DNA of 63,632 nt. Origin: Avoscillospira sp045652125 (lineage in GTDB: Bacteria; Bacillota; Clostridia; Oscillospirales; Oscillospiraceae). The stretch covers positions 1-63,632 of the forward strand of contig JAZRTT010000011.1 of assembly GCA_045652125.1 (NCBI GenBank), given 5' to 3'. Below the pieces are notes generated by a model that did no database searches, was not told where the DNA came from, and saw only the letters and a program-made list of their open reading frames with translations. How positions within the stretch are numbered: the first letter of the stretch is position 1; each line of letters starts with the position of its first letter. Shown in pieces: positions 40,181 to 49,665 of this stretch. The translations under genes and the position numbers were made by a program.

Positions 40181-42121
40181 ATGTTTATGGATGGTATGAG
40201 TATGGATTTGGAAAAAACTAATAAGGAGAAATTGCGCTCACTATTTCCCGAGTGCTTCTCCGAAGATAAGCTGGATATTGACAAGCTTCTTGCCCTTTGC
40301 GGAGAATACACCGATAACGATTTTGAGAAGTACAAGTTTGAGTGGAAGGGTAAGGCGGAGTGCTTGAAGCTGGCACAGAAGCGTTCCACCGGTACACTGC
40401 GTCCCTGTCCCGAAGAAAGTGTCAACTGGGACACCACACAGAACCTGTACATCGAGGGCGATAATCTGGAAGTACTGAAGCTTCTGCAGACTGCCTACTA
40501 CCGAAAGGTGAAGATGATCTATATCGATCCTCCCTATAACACCGGCAATGACTTTGTCTATGCGGATGACTTTGCCGATCCCATGGCTCGTTATAAGGAA
40601 ATCACCCAGCAGACCACAAAGTCCAACCCGGAAACCATGGGCCGCTTCCACACCAACTGGCTGAATATGATGTACCCTCGTCTGCGGTTGGCAGCTAACC
40701 TGCTACGGGACGATGGTGTTATCTTCATTTCTATTGATGATACGGAAGTAGATAATTTGAAGAAAGTGTGCAACGAGGTGTTCGGTGAGGAAAATTTCAT
40801 TGGTATAATCCTTTGGAAGAAAAAGACCAACGGAAACAATATGGGATACATTCCGCCAGTACACGACTATATCCTTGCATATTCAAAATCAATAGTTGAT
40901 GTTGGTGATATAGGATATGAAATGACCGAAGAACACTTTAATAAGACGTACTCTAATCCGGACAATGATCCACGCGGACCTTGGACAACAACGGATTTAT
41001 CTGCAAACCACAAAGGACCTTATTTCGCAATAACGAACCCTGTAACTGGCGATACATTCTATCCTCCAGAGGGACGTTATTGGGTATTCAATGAAAAGGA
41101 AGTATTAAAAAGAATAGAAGAAGGCCGCATTATTTTTGGTAAAACGGGAACAACTCGCCCTGTTCAAAAAGTGTTTGCCGCTGACAGAATCCACGGTAAG
41201 ATAAGAGCTGAATCGTGGTGGGATAAGCATGGTATGAACGAAGATGCAACAGCAGAAATACGAGAACTGTTTGGACAAGGCAAATTATTTACCCACCCGA
41301 AGCCGACTAAACTTCTTTATAATCTGATTAAAATAGTGACCGATAAGGATGACATCGTCCTTGACTTTTTCTCTGGTTCCGCCACCACTGCCCACGCAGT
41401 TATGCAACTCAACGCTGAAGACGGCGGCAAGCGTCGGTTTATTATGGTACAGCTCCCAGAGCTCTGCGAAGAGAACGGCGAGGCATACAAATCTGGATTT
41501 AAGAATATCTGCGAAATCGGCAAGGAGCGTATTCGCCGTGCAGGAGCGAAAATCACGCAAGATGACAATGCATGGAAATATGTTCCGCTGAATAGAACGG
41601 ATGGCTCCAAGGTTGGTGACGATACTCCGGCAAAGGTTGTTGATGTTATTAATTTGCAGGATGGATCCCAAATCGAAATGGTTGATATCAGCAAATCCCC
41701 GGATGTTGGCTTCCGTGTATTCAAGCTGGATACCTCCAATCTCCAGACTTGGGATACCACGCCCATTGAACATGAGCAGATGGAGATTTTGATCGACCGG
41801 ATGAACGGTATGGTACAGCGAGTCAAGAACGACCGTTCTGACATGGATATGGTCTGCGAGATCATGCTGAAACTGGGTGTCCCCCTGACCTGCAACGTTG
41901 CCAAGATTGACATCAACGGCAAATCTGCCTACACCGTGGGCGAAGATTGTCTGTTGCTCATCTGCCTTGCTGCAAATGTGTCGCCGGAAGATGTAGAGAC
42001 CATGGCTGAGTACGTCCCTGCCAAGATGATCATCTCCCGTGACTCCTTTGCCAATGATACTGCCATGGCCAACGCCTACTATATCCTCCGCGACCGCGGC
42101 ATTGAACTGAAACTTGTGTGA
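40181..42121 (+). CDS. mod: Type III restriction-modification methylase (Mod)
   Basis: 646 residues, a beta-class N6-adenine methyltransferase with motif order IV then I. DPPYNTGNDFVYADDF (about 115) is motif IV and DFFSGSATTAHAV (about 393-405) is motif I. The N-terminus (MSMDLEKTNKEKLRSLFPECF) is typical of type III Mod. Mod confers target recognition and is required with Res. Bases ~40800-41340, the target-recognition domain, have visibly different codon usage (A+T-richer) from the flanks. AAAGGAGAAG lies ahead of the ATG. Confidence 0.95.
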   Translation: MFMDGMSMDLEKTNKEKLRSLFPECFSEDKLDIDKLLALCGEYTDNDFEKYKFEWKGKAECLKLAQKRSTGTLRPCPEESVNWDTTQNLYIEGDNLEVLKLLQTAYYRKVKMIYIDPPYNTGNDFVYADDFADPMARYKEITQQTTKSNPETMGRFHTNWLNMMYPRLRLAANLLRDDGVIFISIDDTEVDNLKKVCNEVFGEENFIGIILWKKKTNGNNMGYIPPVHDYILAYSKSIVDVGDIGYEMTEEHFNKTYSNPDNDPRGPWTTTDLSANHKGPYFAITNPVTGDTFYPPEGRYWVFNEKEVLKRIEEGRIIFGKTGTTRPVQKVFAADRIHGKIRAESWWDKHGMNEDATAEIRELFGQGKLFTHPKPTKLLYNLIKIVTDKDDIVLDFFSGSATTAHAVMQLNAEDGGKRRFIMVQLPELCEENGEAYKSGFKNICEIGKERIRRAGAKITQDDNAWKYVPLNRTDGSKVGDDTPAKVVDVINLQDGSQIEMVDISKSPDVGFRVFKLDTSNLQTWDTTPIEHEQMEILIDRMNGMVQRVKNDRSDMDMVCEIMLKLGVPLTCNVAKIDINGKSAYTVGEDCLLLICLAANVSPEDVETMAEYVPAKMIISRDSFANDTAMANAYYILRDRGIELKLV

Positions 42122-42131
42122 GGAAAAAGTG

Positions 42132-42641
42132 ATGAATGATATTATTACTCTCCGCAGAGAGGTCATTTCGCGTTTTTACAGTCTTATGTGTGAGCAGATT
42201 CAAGTGTCTTTAGGAAGTGACAATCTCGAAGAGGATGAAAAAACGTTTGACTACATTGAAGCAACGCTTCATGCCCTGTTTGATATGTATGAGAAATTAG
42301 AAGATTTATATGGGAAAAGGGAAAACTTAGAAAAAGTCATAAGCAATACTTTATTGGTAGAACATATGAAAGGCCTAAGATTTGCCTGTAACAAGCTAAA
42401 ACATTCTTCGAAAATGGGGCGTGCAACAATTATTACAAAAAAGCATTGTTACCCTATGATGTTCCCAACGAATTATAGCAAGAGTTTTCTGTGGGGAGAC
42501 TTGAGTCATTGCTATGACGCAAGTCGCAAAATGGATGTGCCAGTTTATCTTTGCTATCAAAAATATATACAAGGTGTTGAAATCCGCTGTGCATTGAAAT
42601 GTGCAATTGATATGCTGGATAAGGAATTGGATATATTATGA
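42132..42641 (+). CDS. Small gene between mod and res, unknown function
   Basis: 169 residues from ATG 42132 (GAGGAAAAAG upstream). It is A+T-rich and predicted mostly helical with a Cys-containing end (EIRCALKCAIDMLDKELDIL). I do not recognise a family. It begins 10 bases after mod and overlaps the res ATG (ATGA), so it is translationally linked to both. An insertion in the middle of a type III R-M operon is unusual; it might regulate Res or be a protective factor. Confidence 0.7.
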   Translation: MNDIITLRREVISRFYSLMCEQIQVSLGSDNLEEDEKTFDYIEATLHALFDMYEKLEDLYGKRENLEKVISNTLLVEHMKGLRFACNKLKHSSKMGRATIITKKHCYPMMFPTNYSKSFLWGDLSHCYDASRKMDVPVYLCYQKYIQGVEIRCALKCAIDMLDKELDIL

Positions 42642-45600
42642 AACTAAAATTCAAAAATCAAGACTTCCAGACAGATGCAGTGAATTCGGTTGTTGATCTG
42701 TTCGCAGGCATGGCAACGGGTGTCAATATGTTTCTGGTGGACGACGGCGCACAGGTTGCTTTGACAGGCGATCTGGGCGAAGGAAATGCCATTGTGGTGG
42801 ACGATGATATGCTTCTGCAAAACATGCATACCGTCCAGAAACGAAACAACCTCCCTTTGACGGATGCCAACTGGATCGGTCCCAACTTAATTCCGGATGC
42901 GGAGCCTCTGGAATACCGGGAGCGTACATTTCCCCAGTTCTCCATTGAGATGGAGACCGGTACCGGCAAGACCTATGTATATACCAAGACCATCTTTGAG
43001 CTGAATCGCAAGTATGGCTTTACCAAGTTCATTATTGTGGTACCGTCTGTGGCTATCCGCGAAGGTGTGTATAAGTCCTTTGAAGTAACCAAGGAGCATT
43101 TCGGTCTGCAGTATGACAATGTCCCCTGCCGCTACTTCATTTACAACTCTGCCAAGCTGTCCGATGTGCGCCAGTTTGCTACCAGCGCAAACATCGAGAT
43201 CATGATCATCAATATTGACGCGTTCAAAAAGGCGGAAAACATCATCAACCAGGCGCAGGACAAGCTGAATGGCGAAACCGCCATGCGCTTTATTCAGGAC
43301 ACCAATCCAATTGTCATCATCGACGAGCCGCAGAGCGTTGACAACACGCCCAAAGCAAAAGAGGCCATTGCTTCTCTGAATCCGCTTTGTGTGCTGCGAT
43401 ATTCTGCGACCCATCGGGAGAAAATCAACCTTCTGTATCGACTGACGCCGGTGGATGCCTATCAGATGGGACTGGTCAAACAAATATCTGTTTCCTCCAA
43501 TCAGGTCTCCGGCGGCTTCAATCAACCCTATGTAAAGCTGCTTTCTGTTTCCAATGAGAAAGGCTTTCGGGCAAAGATTGAATTGGACGCAAAGAAAAAG
43601 GATGGTGTGGTTGCCCGCAAATCTGTCACCGTAAAACCGGGAGATGACCTGTTCCTGCTGTCCGGTGAACGGGAGATGTACGAAGGCTACACCATTGCCG
43701 GCATCGACTGCACACCGGAATATGAGCATATTGAGTTTGGCAACACGGAAGAAGTAGCGCTGGGAAAAGCCATTGGCGATGTGGATGAGAATGTGGTAAA
43801 GCGGGCGCAGATCCGACGCACCATCGAAGCCCATCTGGATAAAGAGCTGCGTTACACTGACAAGGGCATCAAGGTCCTTTCCTTGTTCTTTATTGACAAG
43901 GTCGCCAACTACCGGCTGGAGGACGGCACTCCCGGCGTTTATGCAAAGATGTTCGAGGAATGCTATCTGGAACTGTTGGCAAGGCCGAAATACGCAGCGA
44001 TTCGGGAACGTTTCTCCGCCGATGTCAGTAAAGTTCATAACGGATATTTTTCTCAGGACAAAAAGGGACACCTCAAAGACACCAAAGGCGATACTGCGGC
44101 AGATGATGACACCTACAACACCATCATGCGTGACAAGGAATGGCTGCTGAGTTTTGATTGTCCGCTGCGTTTTATCTTTTCCCACTCTGCGCTGAAAGAG
44201 GGATGGGACAATCCGAATGTGTTTCAGGTCTGCACGCTCATCGAGCAGAAATCGGTCTTTACCTGCCGCCAGAAGGTAGGCAGAGGCCTGCGCCTGTGCG
44301 TCAATCAGGACGGTGAGCGTGTCGAGGATAAACACATCAACATTCTCCATGTAATGGCAAATGAAAGCTTCTCTGAGTTTGCCGAGACGCTGCAACGGGA
44401 AATTGAAGACGATACCGGTATGAAGTTCGGTATCCTGCAGCTGGATCTTTTTGCCGGGATGGTATATGAAGAACAGGTAGAGCATGAGCATACCATCGAC
44501 AAAGCAGAGGCACAGAAGCTGGTTCAATATTGGACAGAAAGCGGCACATTGGAGAAGTGGATGGCTGATCCGGAAATGGTTGCAGCTGAACAGAAAATCT
44601 CCCAACAGCTCGAAAACGGTGAGATCGCATCACCGCCCAATCCTGCCGCGGAAGTTATGCGCCAGTTCAGAATGGGTGCAACGCCGGAGCAGGCAGCGGC
44701 CGCCATTGAAGGCATTACCTCTACCGTCACAGAAACGGTCGAGAGAAAAGTGACCTATGATGATGCGCAGGAACTTATGACCCACTTTGAACAGAAGGGG
44801 TATATCACAAGCAGCGGCAAGATCAAGGATACGATGAAAAATGCGTTGAAAACCGGAACCCTTGACCTGCCTAAAAAATACGAAGCCGCAAGAAGCCGTT
44901 TTGAAAAAATCATTACCAATGCAGATCGCAAGCCGCCGATCCGCGATGCTTCCAAGGATGTGGTCGTGCGCATCAACAAGCAGGTCATGGTGTCGCCTGA
45001 ATTTATGGAGCTGTGGAAGAAAATCAAACAGAAAACAGCGTACAGAGTCAGTATCGACACAGACAAGCTGATTGAAAACTGTGTGAAAGCGCTGCAGGAT
45101 ATGCCGCCAATTGCAAAAGCCCGCATTGTCACCCAGACTGCGGATATCCATATTGAAAAGGCCGGTATCAGTCATGTGGAACGGGAACTTCGCACCACCG
45201 ACATTACCAATTCCTACCAGACACTTCCGGATATTATCACCGCGATCAGTGATGCGACGCTGCTGACCCCTGCCACAGTCAACACTATTCTGGTACAGAG
45301 CGGTCGGCTGAAAGATTTTCTGAACAACCCGGAAGCTTTCCTTGAAAAAGCTGTGGAACTAATCCGCAACCACAGACATGCGCTGGCGATTGACGGTATC
45401 AGCTATGTAAAGCTGGACGGGAAAGAATACTATGTACAGGAGATTTTCGATACCACAGAACTGGTTGCCAATTTGGATCGGAATGCAGTCAAAGTTGAGC
45501 ACAGCGTTTATGATTACATCGTATATGATAGCAGTTCTGTAGAGCGTCCCTTTGCTGTGGCATTGGATCATGACCCGGATGTGAAAATGTTCTTCAAAAT

Positions 45601-45847
45601 TCCGGATCGGTTCAAAATCGATACGCCCATCGGAACTTATAATCCGGACTGGGCAGTGTATCTGACCAAGAACGGTGAAGAAAAGCTGTACTTCGTTTTG
45701 GAAACCAAAGGCAGTGAAAGCTTCATGGATCTGCGTACCCGAGAGCAGTTAAAGATCCATTGCGGCAAGAAGCATTTTGAAGCGCTGGATAACGGCATCG
45801 AAATGCAGGTCGCCACAAAGTGGAGCGATGTGAAAGAACGGATTTGA
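42638..45847 (+). CDS. res: Type III restriction endonuclease subunit (Res)
   Basis: 1069 residues. The helicase has Walker A METGTGKTYVYTKTIFEL (about 105), the DEAD-box-like IVIIDEPQSVDN (about 228) and later motif ERG...GRGLRLCV-type QKVGRGLRLCV (VI). The nuclease C-terminus has PDWAVYL...YFVLETKGSES, the PD-(D/E)XK core. It needs Mod to cut. Both ATPase and nuclease motifs are intact, so the system is probably active. A hairpin follows. Confidence 0.95.
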   Translation: MKLKFKNQDFQTDAVNSVVDLFAGMATGVNMFLVDDGAQVALTGDLGEGNAIVVDDDMLLQNMHTVQKRNNLPLTDANWIGPNLIPDAEPLEYRERTFPQFSIEMETGTGKTYVYTKTIFELNRKYGFTKFIIVVPSVAIREGVYKSFEVTKEHFGLQYDNVPCRYFIYNSAKLSDVRQFATSANIEIMIINIDAFKKAENIINQAQDKLNGETAMRFIQDTNPIVIIDEPQSVDNTPKAKEAIASLNPLCVLRYSATHREKINLLYRLTPVDAYQMGLVKQISVSSNQVSGGFNQPYVKLLSVSNEKGFRAKIELDAKKKDGVVARKSVTVKPGDDLFLLSGEREMYEGYTIAGIDCTPEYEHIEFGNTEEVALGKAIGDVDENVVKRAQIRRTIEAHLDKELRYTDKGIKVLSLFFIDKVANYRLEDGTPGVYAKMFEECYLELLARPKYAAIRERFSADVSKVHNGYFSQDKKGHLKDTKGDTAADDDTYNTIMRDKEWLLSFDCPLRFIFSHSALKEGWDNPNVFQVCTLIEQKSVFTCRQKVGRGLRLCVNQDGERVEDKHINILHVMANESFSEFAETLQREIEDDTGMKFGILQLDLFAGMVYEEQVEHEHTIDKAEAQKLVQYWTESGTLEKWMADPEMVAAEQKISQQLENGEIASPPNPAAEVMRQFRMGATPEQAAAAIEGITSTVTETVERKVTYDDAQELMTHFEQKGYITSSGKIKDTMKNALKTGTLDLPKKYEAARSRFEKIITNADRKPPIRDASKDVVVRINKQVMVSPEFMELWKKIKQKTAYRVSIDTDKLIENCVKALQDMPPIAKARIVTQTADIHIEKAGISHVERELRTTDITNSYQTLPDIITAISDATLLTPATVNTILVQSGRLKDFLNNPEAFLEKAVELIRNHRHALAIDGISYVKLDGKEYYVQEIFDTTELVANLDRNAVKVEHSVYDYIVYDSSSVERPFAVALDHDPDVKMFFKIPDRFKIDTPIGTYNPDWAVYLTKNGEEKLYFVLETKGSESFMDLRTREQLKIHCGKKHFEALDNGIEMQVATKWSDVKERI

Positions 45848-45865
45848 ATAACAGCACTATAGCAA

Positions 45866-45893
45866 ACCCCGGTGTGGTTTATCACACCGGGGT
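45866..45893. terminator. Bidirectional terminator between res and fic
   Basis: ACCCCGGTGTG, loop GTTTAT, CACACCGGGGT. It separates convergent genes 19 and 14 bases from the stops; a short T-rich end follows. Confidence 0.8.
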
Positions 45894-45906
45894 ATTACTG
45901 TGCAAT

Positions 45907-46845
45907 TCAGAATGTCCGCCAGCAGAGATTTCGCATAAATGTTATGATCTCGCCGTTGTCCTTGTCTTCGTAATAGGCAACCAACAGGCGCTTGAATTCC
46001 GGAACATGCTCCTGGGGGATGACCAGAAGGCCCTGCCCTTTGGCTATCATAAAATGATTGGCGAAAATCACCGCAGCACGCTTATTGCCGTCATTGAAGA
46101 TCTGGGTTTTCATGCAGTACAGACACAGTTGAATGGCAGTGTCCACAGCATCGGTACCGTCTTGGATGATTGCTTCAATGATTTCCTTAATGCTGCTTTC
46201 AATGGGCAGCGGTGGGATGTAGCTGGTGCCACCGATAGCAACGGGCACACCACGAACACGCCCTCCATCCAGATAGAAGCCCTCGTTTACCAGTTTGGCA
46301 ATGTGGCAAAGAATGTGATAGTCCGTGCCATAGCTCAAGACATCCTTGTCAAGGATAAATTCCCAAGCATGCTTCAGATTCAATATCTTCTGTACATCTG
46401 TTGGCTTCACACCGGATACGATGCCGTTTTCGATAATGTCCTCAGTCTGGGGGAATGTAGTGGCAACACCCTCCAAAACAGCCTGATCGTAGATATTGGC
46501 TTTCATATTGGCTCGGGCAAAATCCAGATTGAGCAGTACCCGTGGGGACAGTTCTGCTTCCTCGTAGCCCAAGGCGGCCAATTCCCGCTCTACCTTTCGG
46601 ATCTGCTTGCGAAGCTCCCGGGCTTCCCGGGAATTCCGAAGCAGAATCTGGTACAGTTCATCAGAATAGGAATCCACATAGGTGGAAGTCAATCGACTTC
46701 CTACACGCTTTCGCATGTAGAGATACTTTTGCCCATCCCGATCTTTGATTTCCGGTGTGCCATCGTAAGGAATTAAGTTCAATCGTGCCTGATAGTCTGC
46801 TTTTTGGTGCAGCAATTCCTGAATTTTAGAGTAGGCATTCTCCAT
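45907..46845 (-). CDS. Fic-family protein with altered catalytic motif
   Basis: 312 residues from ATG 46845 (AAGGAGG six to seven bases upstream). A helical N-terminus contains LEGVATTFPQTEDI, near the inhibitory-helix position. The Fic core normally reads HxFxDGN(G/K)R. Here it is QIFNDGNKRAAVIFANH, keeping DGNKR but with Gln instead of the catalytic His. Full AMPylation is unlikely without that His. It is convergent with res and not in its operon. Confidence 0.85.
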   Translation of the reverse strand: MENAYSKIQELLHQKADYQARLNLIPYDGTPEIKDRDGQKYLYMRKRVGSRLTSTYVDSYSDELYQILLRNSREARELRKQIRKVERELAALGYEEAELSPRVLLNLDFARANMKANIYDQAVLEGVATTFPQTEDIIENGIVSGVKPTDVQKILNLKHAWEFILDKDVLSYGTDYHILCHIAKLVNEGFYLDGGRVRGVPVAIGGTSYIPPLPIESSIKEIIEAIIQDGTDAVDTAIQLCLYCMKTQIFNDGNKRAAVIFANHFMIAKGQGLLVIPQEHVPEFKRLLVAYYEDKDNGEIITFMRNLCWRTF

Positions 46846-46951
46846 GGCAGAGCCTCCTTGGGGAATTTTCTTTTCTATACTATAACAAATTGTTCCCCAA
46901 CAAACAAGTAGTTTATACACAAATTGGGAAATGTTTTTTGTCGTACAGCGG

Positions 46952-47175
46952 ATGTCTATTCCCTACAAATCGGAGTTAATTTTCCCTTTTTAGCCACTAC
47001 TGACCCATCGGTTCATGTGCGTTTTTAGCTAGCTTAACCGACGGGTTCTCTGCACAACTCAGCCGATAGGTTGGCACCACAAAAATCTTAGTAATTGCAA
47101 AGGTTTCCGGGGTAGCACTCTGTTCCTGTAGAACAAAATAGCCGACTGGAAAACACCCATCGGCTTTCCAACAGA
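46952..47175 (+). repeat. Island-flanking structured repeat, copy 2
   Basis: See copy 1 at 36652-36875. Here CCCATCGG...CCGACGGG and AGCCGATAGGT...CACCCATCGGCT keep most pairs, and GTTC-CTGTA-GAAC is identical. It sits just before a TTGACC/TATAAT promoter and the XRE gene. Confidence 0.75.
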
Positions 47176-47225
47176 AACAACTCCATTCGTACCCCCCGAC
47201 TGGATCAAGTGGTGTTAAAAGCTAC

Positions 47226-47255
47226 TTGACCAAACTACGCATTTTTGCGTATAAT
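47226..47255 (+). promoter_or_regulatory. SigA-type promoter for the XRE gene
   Basis: TTGACC, 18 bases, TATAAT; CGCATTTTTGCG is a short palindrome inside the spacer that the XRE protein could use as operator. Confidence 0.65.
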
Positions 47256-47277
47256 ACAAGCTGGAGGAGATGATGGT

Positions 47278-47748
47278 ATGTTGATCAAAAATTACAGAAA
47301 GCAAAAGGGACTCACCCAAGAAGCACTTGCAGAACAAGTCGGTATCAACTACCGTTCTCTTCAAGACTATGAACAGGGGCATAAAAAGCTTTCTTCCGCC
47401 AATGGAGATACGCTTCTCCGGCTTGCCACAGCATTGGGGTGCTCAATAGAAGAGTTGTTGGTGGATGAATGCTCAATGATACATTTTGTTCAGCTGCGAG
47501 AAGAGAATACTATTCCGCCTGACGCAATCCACAATCAGATTATATACTGCTCCAAGTATAACCTTCACGGAAGATTTATTTGCTGTAATGATCATATCGC
47601 AATCCTGTTTTACTTCAAGGGACAACAGTTTTTCGTTCCCTTTGATGCCGTGTTTACAGAAAAGACTTTACCTTGGCTCAAGCAATCAGCTGCACTTGTG
47701 ATGGAAGAAAAGATTGAAGAACAATTGTGGAAACAAGAACGAATATGA
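47278..47748 (+). CDS. XRE-family transcriptional regulator with C-terminal extension
   Basis: 156 residues from ATG 47278 (GGAGGAG upstream). The HTH (about 1-60) reads MLIKNYRKQKGLTQEALAEQVGINYRSLQDYEQGHKKL. The remaining ~90 residues (HFVQLREENTIPPDAIHNQIIYCSKYNL...FYFKGQQFFVPFDAVF) are a small beta-rich extension not recognised. It may control its own promoter and perhaps the following ATPase. Confidence 0.85.
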   Translation: MLIKNYRKQKGLTQEALAEQVGINYRSLQDYEQGHKKLSSANGDTLLRLATALGCSIEELLVDECSMIHFVQLREENTIPPDAIHNQIIYCSKYNLHGRFICCNDHIAILFYFKGQQFFVPFDAVFTEKTLPWLKQSAALVMEEKIEEQLWKQERI

Positions 47749-47938
47749 TAATTGCTTGAGTTAGCAGGTGGCCCACTTTCCATAATTGTCTGGCTCAAAC
47801 ATTCGCAATTGAGTAGTCCAATTTTTCATTGACAGTTACAACACATTACACCATCCTTGCAATCCGAAAGGAAATTAATTATAATTATTTGTAGAAATTT
47901 GCAAATACACGCTGTGTGTTAGAACGGGGGATTGGTGT

Positions 47939-49372
47939 ATGTTTGACTTTAAGAAAATATATTTTGGCTGCACTGACGCAAACACGGAAGCTGAAAGAAA
48001 CCCTTTAACATTCAATAGGGTGTTCTTTGATCCACATGACCATTTAGAAGAGCTTATAAACGGCGATAAATTCATATTGCGCGGACGAAAAGGCGATGGA
48101 AAGACAGCATATGGTGCGCAAATTAATCTCGTCGGTCCAACCATCAATACTTATGTCCATCAAAGATCCTTGGACAATTTTAATAACACTGTTTTTGCTG
48201 AAATTAAGACTTATGATAATTTGGGCGGAAATCCCTATATTTCGTTTTGGAAGTGCATTCTTATAATAGAATGTGTAGCTATGATTTATAAATATGAGCC
48301 AAATATTCAAACTGCAGGATTTGTTAACATAGTTGATACGCTTAGCAGATATGGTTTCCTAGCCACCGACAACGACATTTCAGTTACAGTTACAAAGTTG
48401 GTTGAGGCCAACTCAGTTTTGAACTTGAAAGATGTGTTCCAACATAGCAAAAAGTATTCCAGAGAAATAGAATTACGCGGTGCTGAACAGATTTATTCCG
48501 CTATTCGGAATTCAATCCAAAACATATATCTGACTAAACGATTTTTGCTTATTATTGACGGTCTGGACGATATATTAAATAGCGCAGAGTTTAAAGCCGA
48601 GATTATCACAGGGTTAATCCGAGCGGTTGAAGATATTAATCGAGCGTTTAAAACCACAACGCTCTCTATCAAAACGATTGTACTTATTCGTGACGATATA
48701 CTTAATCTTTGCAGAGATCCAAACCTGTCGAAAATAGTTCGTGACTCTGGTATACGACTGTCATGGGCAATTCAAGATAATCCGTATGAATCTGATCTTA
48801 TTAAATTGGTAGAAAAACGAGTTGACGACGCATCTGGGGAAAATGGGTCCTTTTTGCAGATGTGGAGAGAAGTGTTCCCGGAAGTTATTGGTACAAAGGA
48901 TACATTAGAGTATATTCTGGAAAACATGATTTATCGGCCTAGAGATATATTACAGTTCTTTTTAGAAGTACAAAAAGAATTTGTTCCCAATCGTCCTCTG
49001 ACAGTTGACAAAATTCAAACTGCCTTATCGCGATACTCTGATGAATATTTTGTGGATGCTATGCGTGATGAATTGACCGGCTTCTTCCCTAATGAAACTG
49101 TAACTTTACTGCCCGATGTATTGTCCAAAATGGGAACACGATATTTTTACACGTCTGAATTTCAGACCGAATGTAAGAATTATACGGAGTTTGAAAATGT
49201 TTCTCCCAGGCTGATTTTGGAAAAACTATTTGCTTCGGGATATATTGGGCAACATCGTCCGCGAGAAGGAGTGGACTACACAGTTTTCTCGTATCGAAAT
49301 CTACGCGAAAAATTCAATCCAGATCACGAATGCATTGTTCATCGTGGTTTAACTCGAGCTTTGACAATTTAA
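47939..49372 (+). CDS. P-loop ATPase, Sll1717 family
   Basis: 477 residues. Walker A is FILRGRKGDGKTAYGAQ (about 45-60) and Walker B is FLLIIDGLDDIL. The overall layout (ATPase core, YRPRDILQFFLEVQKEF region, then a winged-helix-like C-terminus) agrees with the Sll1717-type P-loop ATPases often seen in defence islands. GGGGG precedes the ATG. There is no partner nuclease next to it; a terminator separates the following gene. Function is unknown; a signalling/defence role is inference. Confidence 0.8.
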   Translation: MFDFKKIYFGCTDANTEAERNPLTFNRVFFDPHDHLEELINGDKFILRGRKGDGKTAYGAQINLVGPTINTYVHQRSLDNFNNTVFAEIKTYDNLGGNPYISFWKCILIIECVAMIYKYEPNIQTAGFVNIVDTLSRYGFLATDNDISVTVTKLVEANSVLNLKDVFQHSKKYSREIELRGAEQIYSAIRNSIQNIYLTKRFLLIIDGLDDILNSAEFKAEIITGLIRAVEDINRAFKTTTLSIKTIVLIRDDILNLCRDPNLSKIVRDSGIRLSWAIQDNPYESDLIKLVEKRVDDASGENGSFLQMWREVFPEVIGTKDTLEYILENMIYRPRDILQFFLEVQKEFVPNRPLTVDKIQTALSRYSDEYFVDAMRDELTGFFPNETVTLLPDVLSKMGTRYFYTSEFQTECKNYTEFENVSPRLILEKLFASGYIGQHRPREGVDYTVFSYRNLREKFNPDHECIVHRGLTRALTI

Positions 49373-49423
49373 TTAAATACGATCATTTGAAGCATGTAAC
49401 TTCTCCTTAATCATCAGCTCATT

Positions 49424-49484
49424 AATTCAAGCACTCGCAAGGGTCCAAACTACTTGGTATCCTTGCCAGTGCTTGAATTTTATC
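49424..49484. terminator. Terminator after the Sll1717-type ATPase
   Basis: AATTCAAGCACTCGCAAGG pairs with CCTTGCCAGTGCTTGAATT (one mismatch), with CCAA-ACTAC-TTGG as an inner stem; TTTT follows. Confidence 0.85.
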
Positions 49485-49665
49485 CTTTTCACCATTACAA
49501 ATTTGTGAATGGGTTTTCCCTATATTTGATGACACCCTTCCACATGGGTCCCTACACTTACATTTCTCATTGCGTAGAATATCAAACAAACATTTTTCAT
49601 GTTGACAAAGTATGACATAATATGACAATATGATAAAAGGCATATTCTTCCATAGGAGTATACAT

